Shown here: positions 32,391 through 42,990 of the stretch, piece after piece
How the letters are laid out: each line of letters opens with the position of its first letter
How positions within the stretch are numbered: position 1 is the first letter of the stretch
Source of the DNA: Diphasiastrum complanatum
Taxonomy: Eukaryota; Streptophyta; Lycopodiopsida; Lycopodiales; Lycopodiaceae
Assembly: GCA_029204225.1 (NCBI GenBank)
Contig: CM055110.1
Location: 1,114,675 to 1,178,674, forward strand
Reading direction: 5' to 3'
DNA: 64,000 nucleotides
Notes under the pieces: generated by a model
Database searches by the model: none
What the model saw: the letters and a program-made list of their open reading frames with translations, nothing else
What the model was told of the DNA's origin: nothing
Translations under genes and position numbers: made by a program

Positions 32391-33104
32391 AAAAATCTAG
32401 CTTGGTAGATCTAACATAGATCTATCTATAACTCCAAGAGCCAATCTTAATTTTACAATTGGATCTTTAGGCAATGCCTTGGTGAGTATATCAGCAATGC
32501 AATCTAATGATGAAACGTGAATAAGCTTGATCTCCTTTGCTTGCACTTTCTCCCTCACGAAATGATGTGCAATCTCAATGTGCTTTGTTCAAACATGGAA
32601 GATTGGATTGTTTGCAAGTTGGTGAGCTATTTGATTATCACAATATATGCATGGAATGTCTTCATCCTTGATCACATGTAGCTCCTCCAAAAGCCTTTTA
32701 ACCCAAAGAATTTCCTTTGTTGTTGTTGTCATAGCTTTATACTCAAATTCTGTTGATGAAAGAGAGATAGTAACTTGCTTTTTGAAAAGCCAAGATATAG
32801 TTCCTCCACATAAAAATGTAGCAAGTGCACTTATGGATCTTCTATCCATCTTGTCACCTACAAAACTTGAGTCCGAATATGCTCTCAAACAAATATTAGT
32901 CCTTTCATAAACTATGCCAAAGTCTTTTGTAGCCGAGATGTACCTTAACACCCTTTTTGCTCCTTTCCAATGATATATTAATGGACTTTGCATGTATTGA
33001 CTCAATTTGCCGACACAAAAACTAAGATCTGGTCTAGTGATGGTTAATTATATCAAGGAACCAATAAGCATCCTATAGGTAGTGATGTCCTCAAAGGATG
33101 CTTC
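32391..33104 (-). pseudogene. pol: Element C, end of pol (RNase H), interrupted by element B
   Basis: Minus-strand frame 32589-33005 reads the end of copia pol (KRVLRYISATKDFGIVY, DSSFVGDKMDRRSISA, SWLFKKQVTISLSSTEFEYKAM, CDNQIAHQLANNPIFHV) to a stop where HARSKHIE is expected. The frame resumes to 32400. Upstream, GSLI is followed by TAA, another stop. The 5 bp GCTTC at 33100-33104 is the target duplication of element B. Pol continues beyond B at 39536-39629. Confidence 0.85.
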
Positions 33105-33759
33105 TGTGAAAAATACAGATCCTAAGTGGATCCAAACTCCAAGATCATTGGCTTGAATGCTTGCACTCCAAACTACATAAGCTAGGAATTGGCAACACAT
33201 TCTATGCTACCTAGAATGCAAAGAACTTGATCAAAAAGCATTTATCACAAATGGAAACTTCCATAAACATCAAGTGCGGCCCAAAATAGCATTATACAAT
33301 CCATAATACATCAGCCTACCACTTTTGGAAAGCACCTAAGATCATACACAATAGCTTGAAGACAATACACACAACAATGCTCTCAATGGAGGAAGAAACA
33401 ATGACAATGATCTATTGATCTCAATGAAGCATACAAAAGGTTTCTCCAACCTGTTCTCCACGACTTCCCTACTATTTATGGATGAGGAAGATGACTCTCT
33501 CTCCTCTCTCTAGAAGGTACTTGACCCTAGATATTCCCTATATAGGAAAAATAGCTAAAAATGGCTTATATGACCAAAATACATCAAAATGGTCTCATTT
33601 TGAAGGGTATGAAGTTTGACACTTCATCATACTGAAAAAATACAGTAAATAAAAACATTGTGGCCTGGTTCACACGTGTGAAACTCCAGAACCAAAACTA
33701 TTTACAATTTTAGCCAATTTAGGCCTCAAACTAGCTAGGAAATGTTGACAATTTTCACA
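33105..33759 (-). repeat. 3' LTR of element B
   Basis: 655 bp. It contains TTCACACGTGTGAA at 33669-33682. The gag-pol stop codon TGA lies inside the first five bases of this LTR (TGTGA). Confidence 0.93.
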
Positions 33760-36700
33760 CTCCCTCTTCAACATTGGATGCTAGTTTCAACATAGTCTTT
33801 GAGCACATTCCAAGATTAGATCTATGCATTAAATATAGGTCCTTTCCCAATGGTTTGGTGAAGATATCAGCCACACACTCCTTTGAAGAGACATGTTGAA
33901 GCTCCACCTCTTTGGCAATGACTTGATCTCTCACAAAATGGTGAGCAATCTCAATGTGCTTGCTCCTTGCATGAAAAACAGGATTGCTTGCCAAGCTTTG
34001 GGCTGAAAGGTTATCACAAAGTATGATTGGAGTCTTCTCTGGTTCCAGCAAGTGAAGATCCAATAACATCCTCTTGATCCAAAGAATCTCCTTGGTGCAT
34101 GTTGTTAATGCCTTGTACTCGGCTTCGGTGGAAGATAGAGAGATAGTTGGTTGCTTCTTTGATAGCCATGAGACCACTCCATCTCCAAGATAGATTGCAA
34201 AGGCACTTGTTGACTTCCTATCCATTTGATCACCTGCAAAATCTGAATCTGAAAATCCACAAAGGTTAGGTGTAGTACCTCCATACAAGATGCCAAAATC
34301 TCTAGATCCCAAGATGTATCTAAGTACTCTCTTTCCTAGCTTCCAATGAGCCTCACTAGGATCTTGCATAAATTGACTTAGTTTACCAACCACAAAGATT
34401 AGATCAGGTCTTGTGATGGTTAACCATATAAGAGATCCTATTAGCTTTCTATAGAGAGTAATGTCCTTGAAGGATCTTTCATTACTTCTTGTAGTTAGCT
34501 TTACATTTGATTCCATAGGAGTAGAAACAACTTTACAATCTTCCATATGAAACCTTTTTAGAATAGAGTTAACATACTTTTCTTGACATATGAATGTAGA
34601 TTTAGAAGTTCTAATAATCTCTATTCCTAAGATATAATGAAGTTTACCAAGATCTTGAATTTCAAACTCTCTTTTGAGTGCCATCTTGATTTCATCTATA
34701 TCTAGATTGTTACCACCACTTAAGATAATGTCATCAACATAGATCAAAAGTAAAGTGATATCATTTTCATTCAATCTAAAGTAGAGAGAATGATCATACT
34801 CCCTCATAACAAAGTTTTGAGAAAGTAAGAAGGAATTGAGCTTAGCATACCAACTCCTTGGTGCTTGCTTTAGCCCATACAAACTCTTTTGGAGATAGCA
34901 CACATGATTAGGCTCATCATGTGAAACATAGCCCTCGGGTTGCTCCATGTAAATATCTTCTTCAAGATCACCATTCAAGAAGGCATTAGTAACATCCATT
35001 TGCCACATATCCCAATCATAAAGAGTTGCAAGAGAGATTAGGATTCGAATAGTTACCATCTTTGCCACGGGTGCAAAGGTCTCATCATAGTCAATACCAT
35101 ATTCTTGAGCATACCCCTTTGCCACCAACCTTGCCTTGTACTTGTTGATTGATCCATCTTGATTTGTCTTGATCTTGAAGATCCACTTACAACCAATTGC
35201 CTTCTTGTCCTTTGGAAGCTTTACCAACCTCCATGTGTTGCTTTTGATGAGTGCTTGATGCTCATGATCCATGTCTTGGATCCATTCCTTCTTTTGAATT
35301 GCTTCACCTACACAAGTTGGTTCATCAAAAGAGGTAAGAAAAGCAAGGTTAGAGTTGTCCACCACTTGCTTTCCTTTTTCATCATAGGTTAGCCTTGATG
35401 GCTTAGCCCTTTGCCTTTGAGTCTTCCTTGAAGTTTGCTTTGGAGTGGCATCTCCATCTTCATCCAAGACATCTTGCACATCATGATGATTAGTAGGCAC
35501 ATCAACATCAACATCAACAACATTGGAAACATTCTCTTCATGAAAGATGACATCCCTACTTATGACAACTTTCTTTGTAGAAGGAATGTACACTTTGTAA
35601 GCCTTGCTTACTTCACTATAGCCAACAAACACACCCTTCTTTGATGAAGGATCTTCTTTAGTTCTATCATCAAGTGTGATATTGACAAAACATGTACATC
35701 CAAAGATCCTACAATGCTTGACACTCGGCCTTCTACCATAAAGAACCTCATGAGGAGTTTTACCATCCAAGGAAGCACTTGTCCATCTATTACATAGATA
35801 GTTAGCACATGCTAAAGCTTCCCCCCAAAAAGACTTAGCAAGATTAGCATGTAGTCTCATTGCCTTGGCACATTCACAAAGGGTTCTATTCTTCCTCTCG
35901 GCCACTCCATTCTGTTGTGGAGTCCTAGGACTAGACATCTCCCTCTTAATCCCATGTGCTATACAAAAGTCTTTGAACCTATTTGAGGTGTATTCCCCTC
36001 CATTATCAGATCTTAAGCATTTGATCTTTGTATTGAATTGGTTTTCCATTTCATTCTTGAACTTGACAAATGCAGCAAACACTTCATCCTTACTTTTAAG
36101 AAGATAGATCCAAGTATACCTACTAAAGTCATCAATGAAAGTTGCATACATCTTTGCCCCACCATTGCTAGTTGTACTAGAAGAATGAATATCAGAATGC
36201 ACAAGTTGAAAAGCTTCTTTAGATCTAGAAGTAGATCTAGAATAAGCAAGTCTATGAGATTTGGACAAGGCACAATGTTCACAAACACTATTGTTTGCAA
36301 CAAGACTTTTAGGGAGACCAAGAACAAGCTCTTTCTTTGCCATTACCTCCAAAGATTTGAAGTTGGGATGGCCCAACCTCTTGTGCCAAACTTCTTGGTT
36401 TGTCAATTGCTCCCTAGCCATACATCCTTCATGATTAGAGATCACACATGCATCAAGCTTGAAAAGTTTACCATGCCTCCTACCTTGAGCAATCAAGGAT
36501 CCACATTTACTTATCAAACATGCATCTCCAATGAACTCCACATCAAGTCCTTTGTCAATCATTTGACTTACACTAAGCAAATTCTTAGTGATTGAAGGAA
36601 TGTACAAAACATTTTCAAGATTTTCTTTCCTATTTGTTGAAAGGGAAATAGGAATAGTGCCTATGCCTTTGATGTCACATTGACCATCATTTGCAGTGTA

Positions 36701-37708
36701 GATGATGTTACCTTCTCCCTCATAAGACAATAAGGATGTAAAGTATTCCTTATGTCTTGTCATGTGAGATGAGGCTCCACTATCAATCCACCAAGGATCA
36801 TTATCATCTATGTTGGCTAACAAACTTGAAGTCATAACAAGTGATTCACATGTGTTATGTTCTTCCTCATCTATTGTAAGATTTCCTTGCCTCTCTCCTT
36901 GCTCTCTTTTCTTCTTATAACATTCATTTGCAAAATGACCTTTTATCCCACAATAAAAGCACTTGAACTTTGACTTATTGTTCTTAGTAGAAGAGGAAGA
37001 GGAAGAGTGATCATCATGATCAAAGTTACCACCTTTGGACCATTTCCCTTTGCCTTTACCTTTGCCCTTGAATTTGCCTTTTGTGAAGAAAGCCTCTTCA
37101 CCTCCACCTTGCAAGGATGCACCATCAAGCTTTGATTGCAACCTATGTTCTTCAGCCAATAAGATTTCTTGCAAGTCAACCACACTTGGCAAGACTCTTT
37201 GAATGGCAAAACTTTGCACAAGGTTAGCATGTTCATTTAGCAAACCATTCAACATAACTTGGACTATTTCACCATCTTTTATGTTCTCATCAATGCATGC
37301 TAAATCATCACTTAGGGACTTAACTCTCAAGATAAATGCATGAGCACTTTCACCCTCTCTTTGCCTACTAGAAAATATTTGTCTCCTTAGGGTCAATACC
37401 CTAGATGTGGACTTTGATTCAAAGAGCTTCTTTAAGGCATTCCATGCCTCACTTGCACTTTGACACTTTCCAACTTCCTTGAGAAGTTCATTTGTAACAT
37501 TCATTTTAATGATATGAAGAGCCCTTTTGGCCTTCTTATCAAACCTTTGTTGCTCTTGAAGTGTGAGAGGTCTCTCTTCAATTTCTTCAACTATGTCCAT
37601 GAGTTCATTCAACTCAAGTAAGGACTCCATCCTCACTTTCCAAGTAGAGTAGTTTGATGAACTCAACCTTTCACTAGACTCTAGCATGATCCCACCATTG
37701 GAAGCCAT
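33755..37708 (-). CDS. gag-pol: Intact copia Gag-Pol polyprotein, 1317 residues (element B)
   Basis: Starts MASNGGIMLE at 37708. Gag residues about 1-245; zinc knuckle CFYCGIKGHFANEC near 250-263; protease WWIDSGASSHMT near 308; integrase zinc region HKRLGHPNF…CEHCALSKSH; DDE core with HSDI, CLRSDNGGEYTS and PQQNGVAERKNRTL; RT from CKWIFKIKTNQDGSINKYK through FLNGDLEEDIYMEQPEGY to YVDDIILSGG near 990; RNase H with DSDFAGDQMDRKSTSAFA, SLSSTEAEYKAL and ADIFTKPL. No stop or frameshift, and length is normal for plant copia (about 1300-1450). The order IN before RT is diagnostic of copia. The integrase first motif reads HSDIHSSSTTS instead of the usual HSDVCGP, a small oddity. The stop codon is supplied by the LTR. 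Confidence 0.96.
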   Translation of the reverse strand: MASNGGIMLESSERLSSSNYSTWKVRMESLLELNELMDIVEEIEERPLTLQEQQRFDKKAKRALHIIKMNVTNELLKEVGKCQSASEAWNALKKLFESKSTSRVLTLRRQIFSSRQREGESAHAFILRVKSLSDDLACIDENIKDGEIVQVMLNGLLNEHANLVQSFAIQRVLPSVVDLQEILLAEEHRLQSKLDGASLQGGGEEAFFTKGKFKGKGKGKGKWSKGGNFDHDDHSSSSSSTKNNKSKFKCFYCGIKGHFANECYKKKREQGERQGNLTIDEEEHNTCESLVMTSSLLANIDDNDPWWIDSGASSHMTRHKEYFTSLLSYEGEGNIIYTANDGQCDIKGIGTIPISLSTNRKENLENVLYIPSITKNLLSVSQMIDKGLDVEFIGDACLISKCGSLIAQGRRHGKLFKLDACVISNHEGCMAREQLTNQEVWHKRLGHPNFKSLEVMAKKELVLGLPKSLVANNSVCEHCALSKSHRLAYSRSTSRSKEAFQLVHSDIHSSSTTSNGGAKMYATFIDDFSRYTWIYLLKSKDEVFAAFVKFKNEMENQFNTKIKCLRSDNGGEYTSNRFKDFCIAHGIKREMSSPRTPQQNGVAERKNRTLCECAKAMRLHANLAKSFWGEALACANYLCNRWTSASLDGKTPHEVLYGRRPSVKHCRIFGCTCFVNITLDDRTKEDPSSKKGVFVGYSEVSKAYKVYIPSTKKVVISRDVIFHEENVSNVVDVDVDVPTNHHDVQDVLDEDGDATPKQTSRKTQRQRAKPSRLTYDEKGKQVVDNSNLAFLTSFDEPTCVGEAIQKKEWIQDMDHEHQALIKSNTWRLVKLPKDKKAIGCKWIFKIKTNQDGSINKYKARLVAKGYAQEYGIDYDETFAPVAKMVTIRILISLATLYDWDMWQMDVTNAFLNGDLEEDIYMEQPEGYVSHDEPNHVCYLQKSLYGLKQAPRSWYAKLNSFLLSQNFVMREYDHSLYFRLNENDITLLLIYVDDIILSGGNNLDIDEIKMALKREFEIQDLGKLHYILGIEIIRTSKSTFICQEKYVNSILKRFHMEDCKVVSTPMESNVKLTTRSNERSFKDITLYRKLIGSLIWLTITRPDLIFVVGKLSQFMQDPSEAHWKLGKRVLRYILGSRDFGILYGGTTPNLCGFSDSDFAGDQMDRKSTSAFAIYLGDGVVSWLSKKQPTISLSSTEAEYKALTTCTKEILWIKRMLLDLHLLEPEKTPIILCDNLSAQSLASNPVFHARSKHIEIAHHFVRDQVIAKEVELQHVSSKECVADIFTKPLGKDLYLMHRSNLGMCSKTMLKLASNVEEGV
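33760..33772 (-). other. Polypurine tract of element B
   Basis: On the minus strand GTTGAAGAGGGAG, abutting the 3' LTR and overlapping the last codons of pol (NVEEGV). Identical to element A's tract. Confidence 0.9.
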
Positions 37709-38868
37709 GATTCTAATGTTTCTTCAACTTTTAGGTTATGTCCTAAAGCACTTAGCACTCACTTTTCTCTCAACAAATGATAGATAAAGAGATCTATGAA
37801 GATTTAGGACCCTAAAACACTTCTATCTTGAACCTAGATGGTTTCCAAGCATAGAAAGGAAGATTGAAACACATGCAACACTTTGCACACACTAAGAATG
37901 GATTACAAAATCAAACCAGCCTGAACACACTCTTGCTTAAGCTCTCAAACTTTCCAGCAAGTGACCAAATCAAGTTATGGTGTGAAGAGTTACTTGCATT
38001 CTTAGAAAATACCCAAAACTAGGATGCCAAGATTACCTAGTAATGAACAAACTTGATCAACATATGATCAACACACTAAGATATTGATTCAACCTGTAAA
38101 ACCACATGTAAACCACACTTCTAAAAGTTTATAAACTCCAGCAAGTGATAAATACAAGATTTAGAGGTGAATGAATGAGCACACTTAGTGAATCACAAGA
38201 CTAGCTTCACTATCTTGTCAAATCTTGGTGTTTAGATGTAGATCTAAGATCACTTCACATGAGAATGTTCCTCAACCTGTTAAGGACCTGAAAACACACT
38301 TGCATAATGGTTAACACCTTCCAGCAAATGCTCCAATCAAATTACATAAGGAGAGTTACTTACATGCTCAACAAAGTACACCAAAATTTATGCCAAAATT
38401 GATGACAATCTTTACAATATGCTCTTCACAATGGAGCTTACAATATGTTCACCCAAAAAAGGGGATCTTTCATCCAAATGGGAGCTTTGCTCAGCCTTTA
38501 GGAGAATTACAACTCACTCAAAAGAGCATTTGTCATCCACTTAAGGAGAAGTTTCATCCACTTAAGGAGAGTGTTCATCCAAGAATGGAGATTGTCAACA
38601 ATAGGATTGAAAAGAACATTGTTAGTATTGAATATGCACAAGCCTCACAATCACAAATGATTAGGTGTTATGATCTGATCCAAAATAGTTTCTTTTCAGC
38701 CTCTGATCTTCAATAGACCTGAAATATGCTTTTGATCCACAAGTTCAACTCACAAAACAAAGGTTAGTAAGATTTGATCAACAAAGCAATGCAAAATCAT
38801 GCTAGAACTTGATCAAACATCCAAATATCACCAAAAATGGAATACTTACTGTAAATAGAAGCCAACCA
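37709..38868 (-). promoter_or_regulatory. Leader of element B
   Basis: Untranslated region between primer site and gag. It is almost identical to the element A leader except for the last ~130 bp before the start codon. The shared reverse-sense frame (38390-38716) differs from the one in A by a single residue, showing how close the two leaders are. It carries the same three ~183-bp repeats. Confidence 0.7.
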
Positions 38869-38880
38869 GCTCTGATACCA
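38869..38880 (-). other. Primer-binding site of element B (Met-tRNA)
   Basis: GCTCTGATACCA on the plus strand is TGGTATCAGAGC on the element strand, directly next to the 5' LTR. Confidence 0.95.
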
Positions 38881-39535
38881 TGTGAAAAATACAGATCCTA
38901 AGTGGATCTAAACTCCAAGATCATTGGCTTGAATGCTTGCACTCCAAACTACATAAGCTAGGAATTGGCAACACATTCTATGCTACCTAGAATGCAAAGA
39001 ACTTGATCAAAAAGCATTTATCACAAATGGAAACTTCCATAAACATCAAGTGCGGCCCAAAATAGCATTATACAGTCCATAATACATCAGCCTACCACTT
39101 TTGGAAAGCACCTAAGATCATACACAATAGCTTGAAGACAATACACACAACAATGCTCTCAATGGAGGAAGAAACAATGACAATGATCTATTGATCTCAA
39201 TGAAGCATACAAAAGGTTTCTCCAACCTGTTCTCCACGACTTCCCTACTATTTATGGATGAGGAAGATGACTCTCTCTCCTCTCTCTAGAAGGTACTTGA
39301 CCCTAGATATTCCCTATATAGGAAAAATAGCTAAAAATGGCTTATATGACCAAAATACATCAAAATGGTCTCATTTTGAAGGGTATGAAGTTTGACACTT
39401 CATCATACTGAAAAAATACAGTAAATAAAAACATTGTGGCCTGGTTCACACGTGTGAAACTCCAGAACCAAAACTATTTACAATTTTAGCCAATTTAGGC
39501 CTCAAACTAGCTAGGAAATGTTGACAATTTTCACA
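38881..39535 (-). repeat. 5' LTR of element B
   Basis: 655 bp, ends matching the 3' LTR. The CACACGTGTG palindrome is at about 39447-39456. Confidence 0.93.
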
Positions 39536-39629
39536 GCTTCATCACTTTCCTTAGAAACTTTTACACTTAGTTCCATGGGAGTTTCAACTCCTTTACAATC
39601 AATCATGCCAAATTTTGCTAAGATTGATC
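39536..39629 (-). pseudogene. pol: Element C pol sliver between elements B and D
   Basis: 94 bp encode, on the minus strand, ILAKFGMIDCKGVETPMELS and on to SDEA, the RT segment after the YVDD domain. Its left end joins the fragment at 33104 once B and one GCTTC are removed. Its right end joins the fragment at 45579 once D and one 5-bp copy are removed. Confidence 0.88.
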
Positions 39630-40242
39630 TGTCAAAATATTGAAAAGATCTATCTAATGTTGTAAGTAGGGGTCCTAAAAATGCCAAAGATGAATTGAGC
39701 TCTTTTGGCTTAGTAAAGACCCATCTTAGTATAAAATATTCAAGGTAGGTAGAAGTAGAAACTCGAGCTACCATAGGAATTGTCATTTGTACTTTGCATG
39801 CCAGATTTAATGCATGAAAAGACTAGGTGGCACAATTAGACATAGTGAGATGGCTTGAATAAGTCTAGATAGCTTGAGAGGTGGTTTCATAACTCCAATT
39901 CAACTCAAAGTAGGAGAAGAGTCCATGGATTTATACATATGTGATGTATTCTCATTGAGAAGATGATGAAATTTGTGTGTAATGCAAATTTGGAGACTAA
40001 GCTCTTTGTGCCCTCTCTCTCTGCTCGAGTTTGTACTTTCATTTTCTCTCTCTAGCCGAGTTGAGGCATTTATTGTGCTTAGTTTCATGTTTTGTTGACA
40101 GATCTTGCTTGTAACACAATAATATTTTTTGTATGATCAACTTTCCTATTGTCAATCAATGCTAGTCTGACCTTTATGGTATTATTGGGCTTAGGAGATC
40201 AAAAGTACATGTGTAGGGCATCCCACACGTGTGAATTCAACA
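39630..40242 (+). repeat. 5' LTR of element D
   Basis: Starts TGTCAAAATATTG, ends GAATTCAACA. CACACGTGTG is at about 40224-40233, close to the 3' end of the LTR, unlike A and B where it lies near the 5' end. Confidence 0.9.
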
Positions 40243-40255
40243 TGGTATCAGAGCC
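40243..40255 (+). other. Primer-binding site of element D (Met-tRNA)
   Basis: TGGTATCAGAGCC directly after the LTR. Confidence 0.95.
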
Positions 40256-40998
40256 TACCTAAGATTTACAAGCAAGTCTACTAAAAAAGTTTGCAAATTT
40301 GATCAGATTTCAAGCTAGGAATTGTCTAGATTCTACTTTCTAGCTAGTGTGCAGTTTTTTGGTGATTTAGAGCTTCAAACCACTTTGAATGGTCCAGATC
40401 AGGTACTGTATGGAATTTCAGGTGCTCGCACGTGTGAAATCCGCCCATTTTCAGTTTGGTGGTTCTCTCTCACCTTAGATCCAAATTTCATGCAAATTAG
40501 CCCACTAGAAAGCTAGAAATGTGTAGAATTTGATGCAATTTGAATCATGACAGTTGGATAAGCCAATCAAAAGCTATAAGCTTTTGAAGAGTCGTAGGTA
40601 GGGCACCTAGACCTGTGGCAAATCGTGAGTACATGTCATTTATTGCTTGAATGATCACAAAAATCATCCAAAAGTTGACCAATCTCATCTACATGTGATT
40701 TAGACAAAATTTATAGGTTCTAGGCGAATTGTTTCATACAAATAGATTGTATTTAGGTCAATTTGACATTTTTGGAGTATTTCACACGTGTGAAATTTAG
40801 AGAACCATAACTTTTGTCATACTTCATCTTTTTTGATGATTCAAATCTTGTTTTAGAGAAATTGTCAAGCTAGTGAGATCTATCTCACAAGTTTTTGCTT
40901 TATCTTACATAGGATTTGGTTTTTTGCCCTTGATTGGTTCCTATAGTGAGAAGATAAGCAATTTTTTCATCCATCTTTTTTTATTTTCATCATTCTTT
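40256..40998 (+). promoter_or_regulatory. Leader of element D with G-box palindrome
   Basis: About 740 bp untranslated. It carries a perfect TTTCACACGTGTGAAA at 40780-40795 and a partial GCACGTGTGAAA at about 40428. Not similar to the leaders of A and B. Confidence 0.55.
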
Positions 40999-42942
40999 AT
41001 GACTTCAATGGGTGTCTTTCTATTAGAAGCAAGTGAAAGATTGTCAACCTCCAATTACTCAGTTTGGAAGGTTAGGATGTAATCCGTCTTAATACTACAA
41101 GATGTGATGGATATTGTACTTGGTATCGAAGAAGAACCACAAATTCCTCAAGAAATTCCAAAGTACAAAAAGAGAGCTAGGATGGCTCTGCATTATATTA
41201 AAATGAATGTCTCAAATGACATTTTAAGAGAAATTGGTGCTTGTACAAATGCCAAAGATGCTTGGGATACTCTCAAGTCCATCTATGAGGCAAAGAATAC
41301 TTCTAGACTTCTAACACTAAGAAACCAAATTTTTCAAAGTGTACAAAGAAGTGATGAAAGTGCTTCAGCTTATGTAATGAGAGTTAAAGACCTCCAAAGA
41401 GAATTTCCATGCATAGGAGACTCCATCAACCAAAATGAACTTGGTCATTCTTAATGGGTTAAAGGAGTAATATGACAACCTTGTTCAGAGTTATGCCATT
41501 AAGGAGGAGCTACCAAGTCTGGAAGCACTCCAAAGTGTGCTCATTTTTTAAGAATCAAGACAAGAGTATAAACTCTTGAAAATGGAGAGACTGTCTCTCA
41601 ACATTGATGGTAAAGCTCTCTTTACCAAAGACAAGCACAAGACAAGAAGTAAGAATCAACACCAGCCCTCTTCAAGCAAGAACAATCTTATTTCCAAGGA
41701 GAAAGGAGAAGAGGATGAGTCCTCTCAAGCTTTCACATCCAAGAAGAAGAAAAAAAACATCAAGTGTTTCTTTTGTGGCAAGAAGGGGCATTATGCCACC
41801 AATTGCTTCAAAAAAAAGAGTCAATTCAAGCAAGCCAACATTTCTAATGAAGAGAAGGAAAATGCTCTTGCAAGTGATGGAGAGGGATCTCTTATGGTCT
41901 CGAGTTTTTCTTCATCACCCTTTAAGAAGGATGGTTCGTGGTACATCGACAGTGGAGCTTCCTCACATATGTGTAACTCCAAACATTCTTTTTCATTCAT
42001 GTCACCTTATGAAGGAGCCAAGAAGTCCATCTACACAGGAAATGATAATGAGTGTGCTATTGAAGGCATAGGGACCATTTCCTTAAAGCTTTCTTCATCA
42101 AAATTTCTTTTTCTGTCTAAAGTACTTTTTGTTCCTAAGTTAACAAAAAATCTTATTAGTGTTGGGCAATTGTTTGATAGTGGACTAGATGTGAATTTCA
42201 ATGTTGATACATGTACAATCAAGAAGCTTGATGAGATCCTTGCATTTGGGTCTAGATATGGTGGAATCTACAAGCTTGATCCCAAAGAGTATGCTAACTC
42301 TTGTGATGGTGCTTTTGCTTCTCATATGTCTTTGAAGGAACTATGGCATAGAAGGTTGGGACATCCTAACTATAGTTCTATGGTGTCCATGGTCAAAAAA
42401 GCCAAAGCTATTGGCTTGCTTAATCTTATCTCCAAGAATTTCAAGCCATGTGAGGCTTGTGCCATATCTAAGTCTCATAATTTTTTCAAAGTCATCTATC
42501 AAGACTACACGTCCATTGGAGCTTCATACACTCAGATGTGCACTTCTCATCTTCAAAGAGCAAGGGTGGTGCTACTTGCTTTGTAACTTTCATTGATGAT
42601 TTCACTAGATTTACTTGGTTATATCTTCTAGCTTCAAAATCTATGTTGTTTGACTATTTCCTAAAGTTCAAAGCTCTAGTTGAAAAGCAATTTTCATACA
42701 AAATCAAGATTCTTAGAAGTGATGGAGGTGGTGAGTACACTTCCAATAAATTTCATGATTATTGTGAGCTTGAAGGCATTAAAAGAGAGTTTTCTTGTGC
42801 ATATACACCATCTCAAAATGGGGTGGCTGAAAGAAAGAATAGAACCTTGTGTGAATGTGCCAAAATCATTAGAATTGAGGCATCCTTGCCAAAAGACTTT
42901 TGGGGTGAGGCCATCAATTGTTCAAACTATCTTTGCAATTGA
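40999..42942 (+). pseudogene. gag-pol: Element D gag, protease and integrase, broken
   Basis: Gag starts MTSMGVFLLEASERL (ATG 40999) and hits TAA at 41080-41082. The next frame, 41104-41454, continues Gag (MALHYIKMNVSNDILREIG). Stops follow near 41472 and 41550. ORF 41576-42586 then gives the zinc knuckle CFFCGKKGHYATNC, the protease WYIDSGASSHMC and the integrase zinc region (HRRLGHPNY…CEACAISKSH). A frameshift near 42510-42540 moves the integrase core into 42538-42942 (FIDDFTRFTWLYLL, LRSDGGGEYTS, SQNGVAERKNRTLCE), which ends in TGA. Same Gag type as A and B but more distant. Confidence 0.9.
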
Positions 42943-42990
42943 CTCCCTCTTGTTGCACTTGGAGGAAAGTCACCAAATGAAGAACTTTAT

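Larger units (their letters stand above)
33100..39540 (-). mobile_element. Copia element B: complete, young, apparently autonomous (minus)
   Basis: Bounded by GCTTC duplications (33100-33104 and 39536-39540). LTRs are 655 bp each (33105-33759 and 38881-39535) and differ by eye at two positions (TGGATCCAAA/TGGATCTAAA; ACAATCC/ACAGTCC). It has a primer site, a 1.17-kb leader and one uninterrupted gag-pol frame of 1317 codons with all copia domains in order. It is inserted into the RT/RNase H junction of element C. Everything needed for movement is visibly intact, so this could be a recently or currently active element and a helper for element A. Confidence 0.95.
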
